Positions 42,138 through 50,609 of a stretch of 64,000 nucleotides of DNA are shown in pieces. The position numbers and the translations under genes are program-made. Source of the stretch: Paenibacillus sp. J5C2022 (GTDB lineage: Bacteria; Bacillota; Bacilli; Paenibacillales; Paenibacillaceae); contig NZ_JAOQJC010000031.1 in assembly GCF_025567625.1 (NCBI RefSeq), positions 28,746 to 92,745 on the forward strand, given 5' to 3'. Each line of letters starts with the position of its first letter. Positions within the stretch are counted from its first letter, which is position 1. A model generated the notes under the pieces. The model ran no database searches, was not told the origin of the DNA, and saw only the letters and a program-made list of their open reading frames with translations.

Positions 42138-43361
42138 ATGAGTCGCCGGAAGCTTCAAGACAGACTGAAGTTGAAGAAAGTGGAGCCAGTGCATGGCGAG
42201 CAGTTCAACGATTTGCTGCGCTATGTGTTCCAAGTCACGAACAGCGATCTGCAGACGTTCGGCTGGGAGAATAGGGAGATCGAGAAGTCCAAGCTGCCCG
42301 TTCTGAAGCATGCGGATGTGCTGGGCTGGTTCGACGGAGATAAGCTGATCTCGCAGCTGGCCGTATATCCGTTCCAAATCAATATGTTCGGGCGCATTTA
42401 TGAGATGGGCGGACTGACCGGCGTGGGCACCTATCCTGAATACGCCAATATGGGCTTGATGAACAAGCTGATGCTGCAAGCGCTTAGCCATATGCGGGAG
42501 CGGAAGCAGTCCATCTCTTACTTATATCCCTACTCCATTCCGTATTATCGAAGGAAGGGATGGGAGATCATCTCAAATAAAATATCATACGAGGTACGGG
42601 ACACGCAGCTGCCCAAGCCGAAGGCGGTTCCCGGCAATGTAGAGCGCGTTGCCATCGATCATCCGCATATTCGGCTCATTTACGAGCGCTTCGCCCTGCA
42701 CAATCATGGAGCGATGCTCAGGAATGAACTGGCCTGGGAGGAATATCTACGCTGGGACCTGGACGAGATGATAGCCGCGATCTATTATGACGGCCATGAT
42801 CAGCCGGCGGGTTATCTGTTGTATTGGGTGGCGGAAGAGGTGTTCCATGTGAAAGAGATGGTTCATATCGATGAAGAGGCGCGGATTGGGCTGTGGAACT
42901 TTATCAGCGCTCACTTCTCGATGATTACGAAGGTAAAGGGGGATATTTATAAAAATGAGCCGTTGGCCTTCCTGTTGGATGACGGCGATATAACAGAGAC
43001 GATCGCTCCTTACTATATGGCTCGAATTGTGGACTTGCCTCTGTTCATTGAACAGTATCCGTTCCGACCGACTGGAGAGGATCGCGAGCTGGTATGGAAA
43101 GTAGATGATCCTCTGCTGGATTGGAATCAAGGCACATTTGTCTTGACAGTGAATGCGGCGGGGGAAGGAAAGCTTGTCAAAGGGAATTATGCCGCTCCGG
43201 CTGTTACGACGGATATACAGACCTTATCGACGATGCTGATGGGCTACAAGCGGCCGTCATACTTGGCTCGTATTGGCCGGATTCAGGCGGAGGAAGAGGC
43301 TATTGAGCTGCTTGAGCAGCTAATCAGGCGCGAGAAGCCTTACTTCTCGGATTACTTTTGA
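42138..43361 (+). CDS. Eis-like GNAT-family N-acetyltransferase
   Basis: A 407-residue protein with the layout of Eis/YokD-like acetyltransferases: an N-terminal GNAT domain containing QLAVYPFQINMFGR, GLTGVGTYPEYANMGLMNKL (acetyl-CoA pyrophosphate loop) and YLYPYSIPYYRRKGWE, then a second GNAT-like domain and a C-terminal sterol-carrier-like domain ending in IQAEEEAIELLEQL. Eis proteins acetylate aminoglycosides or other amines. A TATAAT at 42088 may be its -10 box. Substrate unknown. Confidence 0.85.
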   Translation: MSRRKLQDRLKLKKVEPVHGEQFNDLLRYVFQVTNSDLQTFGWENREIEKSKLPVLKHADVLGWFDGDKLISQLAVYPFQINMFGRIYEMGGLTGVGTYPEYANMGLMNKLMLQALSHMRERKQSISYLYPYSIPYYRRKGWEIISNKISYEVRDTQLPKPKAVPGNVERVAIDHPHIRLIYERFALHNHGAMLRNELAWEEYLRWDLDEMIAAIYYDGHDQPAGYLLYWVAEEVFHVKEMVHIDEEARIGLWNFISAHFSMITKVKGDIYKNEPLAFLLDDGDITETIAPYYMARIVDLPLFIEQYPFRPTGEDRELVWKVDDPLLDWNQGTFVLTVNAAGEGKLVKGNYAAPAVTTDIQTLSTMLMGYKRPSYLARIGRIQAEEEAIELLEQLIRREKPYFSDYF

Positions 43362-43409
43362 TCGCTGTCTCATTTCGGAATAGCTTATGACTTACATATG
43401 GAGGCACAC

Positions 43410-44573
43410 ATGAAAAGAATGATTTGCTTGGTCGTGATAATGATGTTAACGGCTGTACCCGCAGCCGTATATGCAGCAAAGGATGAGCCTTCCGGCTGGG
43501 CGAAGCAAGAGGTGGAGAGCGCGATTGCGGCAGGGATTGTGCCACCGGATATGCAGAGAGATTACAGCGGCGATATACCTCGCGCCGAATTCGCGCGGCT
43601 TGCGATACACTTCCTGTCAGTGAAGCTGGAGAAGACGGCCGAGGAGCTTGTAGCGGACAAGGGCAAGCAAGCGATGTCCGATGCATTCAGCGATACGGAT
43701 GATTCGGCTATTCTGGCCGCGCATGCCTTAGGGATTGTAAGCGGCAAGGGAGAAGGACTGTTCAAGCCCGATGAGCTTATTACGCGGCAGGAAGCGGCGG
43801 TCATGTTGTATCGGACGGCCAAGCTATTCGGAATGAAAGCAGGCGATCGGGTCTATCGGTTCGCGGACGGCCATGAAGTGGCGGGTTGGGCCGGGGAAGC
43901 CGTTGGCTTCGTCTATTCGACGTCGGATAGGATGAATGATGCCAGAGTAATGGGAGGCGTATCGGAAGACCGCTTCGAACCGAATGGCAGATATACGAGG
44001 CAGCAAGCCTATATTACGTTCAAGCGGCTGGGCAATGCGATGGTCGACTATCATCCGGATCAATTGCCGGATGCATTGACGGATAAGGAGCGGGAACTGG
44101 CCGATCTGATCAACGACTATCGGATATCGCTGGGGCTGGAACCGATGAGAATCTCGAAGTCGCTCACGAAGGTGGCCCGTTATCATGTATATGACTCCAA
44201 CGCGCACCGTCCCGAGGACGGGGTTGACGCGCGAGGCATGGAAGCCAATCTGCACAGCTGGTCCGATCAAGGCCTATGGAAGGCGGTGGCTTATACGCCC
44301 GATCACGAGTATGCAGAGCTGATGTGGAGCAAGCCTTCGGAGTTGACGGATTATCCGGATAGCGGATTCGAGATATCCGCCGCCCAATACGGGGCTGCGA
44401 TGACTCCGCAGCTTGCCTTGGACTTGTGGAAGGGATCTCCGGGGCATAACAGCGTTATCGCGGGAGAGGGCTACTGGAGCGGATTGAACGTCATAGGAGT
44501 AGGCATCCACGGCGGGTATAGCCATGTGTGGTTCGGCATCGAAGAAGACCCGGCGGGTTACTATTCGGAATGA
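43410..44573 (+). CDS. SLH-anchored CAP (SCP-like) domain protein
   Basis: A 387-residue exported protein. The signal peptide (KRMICLVVIMMLTAVPAAVYA) is followed by SLH modules (about 25-195; DIPRAEFARLAIHFL, LFKPDELITRQEAAVMLYR, FEPNGRYTRQQAYITFKRLG) and a C-terminal CAP domain (about 205-385; ADLINDYRISLGLEPMRIS, ARYHVYDSNAHRP, GHNSVIAG). CAP proteins vary in activity, some binding lipid or cleaving protein; the SLH part binds the cell wall. GGAGG before the ATG at 43410 sets the start. Confidence 0.9.
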   Translation: MKRMICLVVIMMLTAVPAAVYAAKDEPSGWAKQEVESAIAAGIVPPDMQRDYSGDIPRAEFARLAIHFLSVKLEKTAEELVADKGKQAMSDAFSDTDDSAILAAHALGIVSGKGEGLFKPDELITRQEAAVMLYRTAKLFGMKAGDRVYRFADGHEVAGWAGEAVGFVYSTSDRMNDARVMGGVSEDRFEPNGRYTRQQAYITFKRLGNAMVDYHPDQLPDALTDKERELADLINDYRISLGLEPMRISKSLTKVARYHVYDSNAHRPEDGVDARGMEANLHSWSDQGLWKAVAYTPDHEYAELMWSKPSELTDYPDSGFEISAAQYGAAMTPQLALDLWKGSPGHNSVIAGEGYWSGLNVIGVGIHGGYSHVWFGIEEDPAGYYSE

Positions 44574-44637
44574 TTAAATGAATGAATCCAGGCATCCTGG
44601 CTAATAAGAGATGTGTCCGGTAGAGGAGGGGATGCCC

Positions 44638-45513
44638 ATGGTCGGAACGGCTGTGCTGCTGGTGCTCAGCTCCGGGCTGCTGCATGCCATATGGAATTTG
44701 TATACGAAGAAGAGCGGCAACAAGAATCTGTTTCTCTGGTTCGTGAACCTCATCGGCATCATTGTGTTCATACCATGGGCGGTGTTAGAGTGGGACGTAA
44801 GCCGGTTGACGTTAACGGGGATTACCGTTCTTCTCGGTTCCATTGCTTTGCACGGGTTGTATAGCATACTGCTGGCGAAGACTTATTCGATCGGAGACTT
44901 GTCTCAGGTGTATCCCATTATGAGAGGGACAAGCCCGCTGCTCGTGCCGTTGCTTGGGGTGACGCTGCTGGGCGAGAGGTTGAGCGCCATGGGATGGCTA
45001 GGCGTTGCACTCATTGTGTTGGGTATTGTGTTCTTGAGCAATGTAAGTCTCGGTGTCAAAAAGAGCTCGGCTGAGTCTGCTGCACCGCTGCCTCAGGCGC
45101 AAGCTCCTTTATTGGCTTTGGCAGTGGGAATATGTATTGCCGGCTACATCGTCGTGGACAAAGTGGCGTTGCAATATGTATCGCCTGCCGTATTGATTGT
45201 GATCACGCATATCGGCAATTTATTGGCGTTGACATTGGCGGCCTTCCGCGGCGACGGCGTGAGAGCGGAGGTAAAGTCAAGCTGGAGAAGCATGCTGCTT
45301 GGCGGTATTATCGCTCCGGGCGGTTACTTGTTGTTCCTGTTCGCCTTGTCGCTCGCTCCAGTGGCGCAGCTCGCTCCGATGCGAGAGATCGGCACCGTGT
45401 TCGGAACGATATTGGGCGTATTTATCCTTCGCGAGAAGCAAGGCGCGAGACGTATGGTGACATCTCTGCTGATTACAGCCGGAGTGATCGTTCTCGGCTT
45501 ATGGGGAAGCTGA
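44638..45513 (+). CDS. EamA-family (DMT) transporter
   Basis: A 291-residue membrane protein with ten helices in two EamA repeats. It begins VGTAVLLVLSSGLLHAIWNL and has PIMRGTSPLLVPLLGVTLLG (first repeat end) and APMREIGTVFGTILGVFILR (second repeat end), the conserved EamA signatures. Drug/metabolite transporters of this type export small metabolites. AGGAGGGG at 44624-44631 favours the ATG at 44638. Confidence 0.9.
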   Translation: MVGTAVLLVLSSGLLHAIWNLYTKKSGNKNLFLWFVNLIGIIVFIPWAVLEWDVSRLTLTGITVLLGSIALHGLYSILLAKTYSIGDLSQVYPIMRGTSPLLVPLLGVTLLGERLSAMGWLGVALIVLGIVFLSNVSLGVKKSSAESAAPLPQAQAPLLALAVGICIAGYIVVDKVALQYVSPAVLIVITHIGNLLALTLAAFRGDGVRAEVKSSWRSMLLGGIIAPGGYLLFLFALSLAPVAQLAPMREIGTVFGTILGVFILREKQGARRMVTSLLITAGVIVLGLWGS

Positions 45514-45546
45514 CAGGTTGCATATGGATCGGCATATCGGCACAAT

Positions 45547-45600
45547 AACAACAGCAACAACGGCAACAACAGCAACAACGGCAACAACAGCAACAACAGC
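45547..45600. repeat. Six 9-bp tandem repeats (AACAACRGC)
   Basis: AACAACAGC and AACAACGGC alternate and then repeat, six units from 45547 to 45600, followed by a decayed AATAAACAGC. It lies 33 bp after the EamA stop codon. One reading frame would encode Asn-Asn-Ser/Gly, but no gene surrounds it. Confidence 0.95.
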
Positions 45601-45608
45601 AATAAACA

Positions 45609-45636
45609 GCCTCCGGCCGATGGAAGAACCGGAGGC
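45609..45636. terminator. Hairpin after the EamA gene
   Basis: GCCTCCGG (45609-45616) pairs with CCGGAGGC (45629-45636) around 12 nt, followed by ATATTG. A moderate terminator without a clear T-run. Confidence 0.6.
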
Positions 45637-45667
45637 ATATTGTGAAATGTAACGGATGTCAGTAGCC

Positions 45668-45746
45668 TTAATATGCACGAAATGCCCTTTTCAGCATTCT
45701 AAAGGATGCAGTGGAGCTTATTCCGACATTTCCACGTGCATATTAA
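45668..45746. repeat. 79-bp structured inverted-repeat element
   Basis: TTAATATGCACG (45668-45679) and CGTGCATATTAA (45735-45746) are perfect 12-bp inverted repeats 55 bp apart. The stem extends inward with AAATG and CATTT, and GCATTC/GGATGC form an inner hairpin. It could be a small non-autonomous element (MITE-like) or a structured RNA. No flanking target duplication is obvious. Confidence 0.55.
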
Positions 45747-45759
45747 CCACATCCTGAAA

Positions 45760-45957
45760 AATAAGCGCAATGAGACCCGCTAGTTATACCAACAGGCTAC
45801 TACGGAGCAAATAAGCGCACAGAGACCCGTTAGCCATCGAAAGAATTTAAGTACAGGATTCCGTTAGGTATCCCGATTGGCTCTTACAGGAGAATAAGCG
45901 CAGATCCATTAGCTATCGAAAGAATGTAAGGACAGAGCCCAGTTAGCGGCTATCGAG
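45760..45957. repeat. Degenerate intergenic repeats of the AATAAGCGCA type
   Basis: Five diverged copies of a unit like AATAAGCGCA..GA.CC, then GTTAGC.ATCGAAAG, occur at about 45760, 45813, 45847, 45892 and 45922. Spacing is uneven (30 to 53 bp). They are clearly related to one another but not to the 51-bp repeats. The whole gene-free stretch 45514-46012 holds these, the inverted-repeat element, the 9-bp repeats and nothing else. Confidence 0.7.
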
Positions 45958-46012
45958 AAAACACAGTTCCGCCAGAAGAGGGGGGAAGTCAGCTCACCGA
46001 GAGGTGAGAGCA

Positions 46013-46768
46013 TTATTTCCCTCCCAGCAACGCCTTCACATTGTTGAGAGACTGCTTCACGCTGGCGTAGCCGTCGATCTTGATTCTGTCCTGTTCCACG
46101 ACAACCCACTCGTAGCCCGCCGACTGAGCTTTCGCCACAATGCCGCCCAGATCCAATATGCCCGTGCCAAGCTCCGTCATTTCCTTCTCCTCGCGGCTCA
46201 CCATATCCTTCAGATGCACCGTCTTGCAGCGCATGCCGAATTCGTCCATCACACTCACCGGCTCGCGGTCCGCATGTGTCGTCCAGAACATATCGATCTC
46301 GAAGCCCAGCTCTTCGTCGGTTGTCGCGTCTTGCAGCATCTCCAGCACCGGTCGGTTCCCGAAGTCATTGACGAACTCATGGTAATGGTTATGGTAGAGA
46401 AGATCCATGCCGGCGGCCCGAACCTTCGGCCCCATCTCCTTCACGATGCCGACAAGCGATCGCACATCGTCCATGGATTCGATTTTATAGTAAGGAATGA
46501 CGATATAAGAGGAACCGATCACCTTGTTGTAAGCGATCACCTCGTCCAGCTTCTCCAGCAACTCTTCGATCCGCGTATGGCTTCCCATCGCTTGCAGTTC
46601 GTTGCTCTCCAGCATCGCTTTCATCTCTTCCGCCGGAACATCGTCGAAGCCTGCGAATTCGACGCCGTCATAACCGGCTTCGCGCACCTTCCTCAGCTTC
46701 GCGGCGAAATCTCCCTTATCGTAATCGCGCAGCGTGTACAGCTGCAATGCCACCTTCAAACTTGCCAT
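46013..46768 (-). CDS. Sugar phosphate isomerase/epimerase (xylose isomerase-like TIM barrel)
   Basis: A 251-residue TIM-barrel enzyme. It starts KVALQLYTLRD and has DGVEFAGFDDV, LLYHNHYHEF (metal ligand histidines), FEIDMFWTTHAD and WVVVEQDR. These marks fit the IolE/xylose-isomerase-like family, which reshapes sugar phosphates or inositols. It is divergent from the sugar-importer gene cluster and may work on the imported sugar. Confidence 0.85.
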   Translation of the reverse strand: MASLKVALQLYTLRDYDKGDFAAKLRKVREAGYDGVEFAGFDDVPAEEMKAMLESNELQAMGSHTRIEELLEKLDEVIAYNKVIGSSYIVIPYYKIESMDDVRSLVGIVKEMGPKVRAAGMDLLYHNHYHEFVNDFGNRPVLEMLQDATTDEELGFEIDMFWTTHADREPVSVMDEFGMRCKTVHLKDMVSREEKEMTELGTGILDLGGIVAKAQSAGYEWVVVEQDRIKIDGYASVKQSLNNVKALLGGK

Positions 46769-46975
46769 GTCCGATTCACTCCTATCGTTATGTCTGTAAT
46801 TGCAGCAATTGCAGCCATATCATAGCACAATTCTGCCGCACGGGAACTACCCGGTGGGCGCTCGCGCCCCAACAAGTCATTTTTCTGATTATTTAAGACA
46901 TTATTTTTACAGATAGACGGACATCATATTTGCTAATATAGTTCTTAATTCAATAAGGAGAGGATGTTAATAACG

Positions 46976-48499
46976 ATGAAACGACTGCTGTCAAGCACAC
47001 TGCTGATGGTTATGCTGCTATCCTTGATCTCGGCATGCGGAAGTCCGAACAACAATGCCGCCGGCAACGGTGAAGGCGCTGCCAACGGCGACGCGAAGGA
47101 GAATAAGCTCGTCAAGCTCAACGTCGTCATGATGAGCACGAACAAGGACGACAAAGATGAGGTAGTGAAGGCGGTTAACGAAATTGCGAGAGAGAAGCTG
47201 AACATCGAGATGGATGTCACGTTCATCTCGTACGGCAACTACGTGCAGCAGACGACGATGATGCTGTCCTCCGGCAAAGGCGTAGACTTGCTGCCGATCT
47301 ATATGACACCGCTTGCGACGGCTGCCAACAATGGGCAGATCATTCCGCTGACGAAGCTGCTAGACCAATACGGTCAGGGGCTGGTGGAAGCGATCGGAGC
47401 CGAATATATCGAGAGCGGCCGCGTAGGCGACGACGTCTACGGCATCACGACCGGCCGTGATCTGGCGAAGGCATACGGCTTCGAGATGAGGAAGGATCTG
47501 GCGGACAAGTACAACATCGATTACGAGAACATCAAAACGTTGGACCAACTGGAAGAAGCGCTGATGACGATTCACGAGAATGAGCCTAACATTATTCCGG
47601 TCGTACCATCCAATGGCGAGCTGGTTCGGAACTGGGGCTGGGACACGCTGGGCGACGATATGACGAATCTAGGCGTTTTGATGGACTTCGGCAAGGAACT
47701 GAAGGTTGTCAACCTTTATGAGACGGATTTCTACAAGGACTTTATTACGCGCATGAACAGATGGTATAAGAACGGTCTCATTATGCAAGACGCCATCAAC
47801 AATACCGAAAATTCAGGCACGCTTATGAAGGCGGGAAGCGCATTCGGCGGCTTCGTTAACCTGAAGCCAGGCTTCGACGTACAGGAGACTAGAAACTACG
47901 GTACGGAAATTGTTGTATCGGAGATCGTTCCGGCATATTCCACAACATCAGACGTACAGATGGCGACTTGGGCGATCAGCAGCGGCTCCAAGCATCCAGA
48001 GGCAGCGATGAAGCTGCTTAATCTGATGTATACCGACCCCGATGTGATGAACCTGTTGATCTATGGCATTGAAGACAAGCACTATGTGAAAGTTGGCGAT
48101 GCAGCTAACGGCCAATCGATCATCGACTATCCGGAAGGCATGGATGGCTCCAACAGCGGGTACAGACCAAGCGGCGGCTGGATATGGCCGAATCAGACGA
48201 TCGGTCATGTATGGAACGGCAATCCGGAAGACTACTGGGAAGTGCAGACAGAATTCAACAACACCGCTATCCGCTCGGCAGCTTACGGCTTTACGTACGA
48301 CTCAAGCAAAGTACGCAACCAGGTAACGGCAACCTCCAACGTCGTGGCCAAGTATCATAACGCGCTTATGACAGGCATGCTTGATCCGGAAGAAACACTG
48401 CCGATCTTCCAGAAGGAACTGAAGGCTGCGGGTATCGACGACATCATTAAAGAGAAACAAGCTCAGCTGGACAAGTGGGCGGCGAACCGGAAGCAATAA
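46976..48499 (+). CDS. Sugar ABC transporter solute-binding lipoprotein (LplA-like)
   Basis: A protein of about 507 residues. The signal peptide ends in a lipobox LISAC (lipid-modified cysteine at residue 21), followed by an asparagine-rich tether. The body has LNVVMMSTNKDDKDEV, GKGVDLLPIYM and a C-terminal helical part, in the family of long Paenibacillus LplA-type binding proteins. AAGGAGAGG at 46955-46963 lies close; the ATG at 46964 is too near, so 46976 is chosen. It captures an oligosaccharide for the two permeases that follow. No ATPase gene is present, so a shared MsmX-type ATPase is expected. Confidence 0.92.
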   Translation: MKRLLSSTLLMVMLLSLISACGSPNNNAAGNGEGAANGDAKENKLVKLNVVMMSTNKDDKDEVVKAVNEIAREKLNIEMDVTFISYGNYVQQTTMMLSSGKGVDLLPIYMTPLATAANNGQIIPLTKLLDQYGQGLVEAIGAEYIESGRVGDDVYGITTGRDLAKAYGFEMRKDLADKYNIDYENIKTLDQLEEALMTIHENEPNIIPVVPSNGELVRNWGWDTLGDDMTNLGVLMDFGKELKVVNLYETDFYKDFITRMNRWYKNGLIMQDAINNTENSGTLMKAGSAFGGFVNLKPGFDVQETRNYGTEIVVSEIVPAYSTTSDVQMATWAISSGSKHPEAAMKLLNLMYTDPDVMNLLIYGIEDKHYVKVGDAANGQSIIDYPEGMDGSNSGYRPSGGWIWPNQTIGHVWNGNPEDYWEVQTEFNNTAIRSAAYGFTYDSSKVRNQVTATSNVVAKYHNALMTGMLDPEETLPIFQKELKAAGIDDIIKEKQAQLDKWAANRKQ

Positions 48500-48542
48500 A
48501 GACTAAGCGCTGCAGCTTCAGTAGGGGGAAAGGAGAATGACC

Positions 48543-49484
48543 ATGATGACATCGCTTAAGGCGAAGAGAGCTGGACGTAAACACAACTATAGACGGTTCA
48601 TTCCTATGTACATCATGATGCTTCCAGGTCTGATATACCTGCTGCTCAACAACTACGTGCCCATGGCAGGTATTATCATCGCCTTTAAGCATGTGAACTG
48701 GAACATGGGCATCCTGGACAGCCCGTTCGCGGGGCTGAGCAATTTCGAATATTTGTTCAAGACGAAAGAAGCCTGGATTATTACGCGCAATACGCTCGGC
48801 TACAATCTGGTCTTCATTATATTGGGCACAGTGCTGGCGGTTGCCATCGCCATTATTTTGAATGAGATTCGATCGAAATTTTGGAAGAAGAGCTATCAAA
48901 CGATTATTCTTCTTCCTTATCTGATCTCGATGGTCGTCGTCAGCTATCTCGTATTCGCCATGTTCAGCGCGGAGTCGGGCTTCATCAACCACAGTATTCT
49001 GACGGCGCTAGGCCTTGAGAAGGTGTCCTGGTATACGGAGCCGAAGTACTGGCCTTATATTCTGACCATCGTGCACTTGTGGAAGACGGTCGGCTATAGC
49101 TGCATCATCTATTACGCGACGGTGGTCGGCATTGACCGTGGCTACTACGAAGCCGCAGTCATCGACGGCGCGAACCGTTGGCAGCAGATGGTCCATATTA
49201 CATTGCCGGCGCTCAAGCCGACGATGATTACGCTTGTGCTGCTGCAGATCGGCACGATCTTCTATTCCGACTTCGGCTTGTTCTATCAGGTGCCGATGGA
49301 TTCCGGTCCGCTCTACGACGTGACCAATACGATAGATACGTATGTGTATCGCGGCCTGATCAAGCTGAACGACCTTGGCATGTCCTCGGCGGCGGGCGTA
49401 TACCAGTCGCTGGTCGGCTTCACGCTCGTCTACATTGCGAACCGGCTGGTTACCCGATATAGCAAAGAGAATGCCCTATTCTAA
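48543..49484 (+). CDS. Sugar ABC transporter permease, LplB-like
   Basis: A 313-residue membrane protein with six helices. It begins with LPGLIYLLLNNYVPM and has the EAA-type loop (YYEAAVIDGANRWQQMVHIT) that contacts the ATPase, as in LplB permeases. AGGAG at 48531-48535 fits the ATG at 48543. It is the first of two permeases, 43 bp after the binding-protein gene. Confidence 0.93.
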   Translation: MMTSLKAKRAGRKHNYRRFIPMYIMMLPGLIYLLLNNYVPMAGIIIAFKHVNWNMGILDSPFAGLSNFEYLFKTKEAWIITRNTLGYNLVFIILGTVLAVAIAIILNEIRSKFWKKSYQTIILLPYLISMVVVSYLVFAMFSAESGFINHSILTALGLEKVSWYTEPKYWPYILTIVHLWKTVGYSCIIYYATVVGIDRGYYEAAVIDGANRWQQMVHITLPALKPTMITLVLLQIGTIFYSDFGLFYQVPMDSGPLYDVTNTIDTYVYRGLIKLNDLGMSSAAGVYQSLVGFTLVYIANRLVTRYSKENALF

Positions 49485-49501
49485 TAGAAGGAGAATCGAC
49501 C

Positions 49502-50389
49502 ATGGTTGAGAATGGTAGAACATTTCAAATATTTGCCAACGCGATTATGTTTCTGCTGACGATATTTTGCCTGTTCCCGTTTGTCCTGCTCGTCGTATCC
49601 TCCTTCACCGATGAGGGTACGCTCATTCGCAACGGGTACTCGCTCTTCCCGGAGAAGTTCAGCATGGAGAGCTATGCGTATATGTTTCAAAGGCTGGACA
49701 CAATCGTACGGGCTTACTCCATCACGGTGTTCGTGACGGTAGTCGGTACAGTGAGCAGTCTGCTGCTGACTGTGCTGCTCTCGTACCCGCTGTCCAGAAG
49801 AGATCTGCCGCATCGCGGAACGTTCGCGTTCTTCGTCTTCTTCACGATGCTGTTCAACGGCGGTCTCGTTCCGACTTACATTATGTACACGCGGTATTTC
49901 CATCTCGACAATACGGTCTGGTCGCTGATTATTCCGGCCTTGCTCGTGAATGCCTTCTATGTCATTATGATGCGGACATACTTCAGTACCAACATCCCGG
50001 ATGAAGTCATCGAAGCAGGCAGAATTGACGGCGCGGGCGAATTCCGCATCCTGTTCCGGGTCGTGCTTCCGATGTCGCTGCCGATGGTTGCTACGCTATC
50101 GCTGCTGATCGGATTGAACTACTGGAACGATTGGCGCAACGGCTTGTATTACTTGACCGATCCCAGCTTGTTCAGCATCCAGAATATGCTGAATACGATG
50201 CTGCAGGACGTACAGTTCCTGGCCAGCGGCGGGGCGGGCAGCAATGCAAGCGAGATCGCGGCTCAGATGCCGAGCGTCGGCATCAAGATGGCGATCGCCG
50301 TCGTCGGCGCCTTGCCGATTATGATCGTCTACCCGTTTTTCCAGAAGTACTTTGTCAAAGGCATTACCGTCGGCGCGGTCAAGGGCTAA
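49502..50389 (+). CDS. Sugar ABC transporter permease, LplC-like
   Basis: A 295-residue membrane protein with six helices. It has TIFCLFPFVLLVVSS, the EAA loop PDEVIEAGRIDGAGEFRILF, and a tail KYFVKGITVGAVKG typical of LplC. It follows the LplB-like gene by 17 bp behind AGGAG. The two permeases form the channel for the LplA-bound sugar. Confidence 0.94.
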   Translation: MVENGRTFQIFANAIMFLLTIFCLFPFVLLVVSSFTDEGTLIRNGYSLFPEKFSMESYAYMFQRLDTIVRAYSITVFVTVVGTVSSLLLTVLLSYPLSRRDLPHRGTFAFFVFFTMLFNGGLVPTYIMYTRYFHLDNTVWSLIIPALLVNAFYVIMMRTYFSTNIPDEVIEAGRIDGAGEFRILFRVVLPMSLPMVATLSLLIGLNYWNDWRNGLYYLTDPSLFSIQNMLNTMLQDVQFLASGGAGSNASEIAAQMPSVGIKMAIAVVGALPIMIVYPFFQKYFVKGITVGAVKG

Positions 50390-50436
50390 GGCCAGGGCCA
50401 GCAGTGCTGCGAAACTCTCATAACAACTCCCATATT

Positions 50437-50484
50437 GCCAGCACGGACAAGACTCCTCGCCTTCTCCGTGTTGGCCTTTTGTCT
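50437..50484 (+). terminator. Terminator of the importer genes
   Basis: GCCAGCACGG (50437-50446) pairs over 10 bp (one G-U) with CCGTGTTGGC (50466-50475), then CTTTTGTCTT. It may attenuate read-through into the YesMN pair. Confidence 0.78.
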
Positions 50485-50609
50485 TGTTGGGATGTTCAGA
50501 TTTTTCCATCGTGCATATTACGCATTCTGACAGTTATTCACACACTACTTCCGAAGCCGCATGCTATAATGTTTTTAACCATTTCAAAGTGATGGGGCAA
50601 GGTGAGAAC

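Noticed and set aside
45547..45600. Reading the 9-bp repeats as a coding Asn-Asn-Ser linker
   Set aside because: No gene continues on either side and the unit follows the EamA stop codon.
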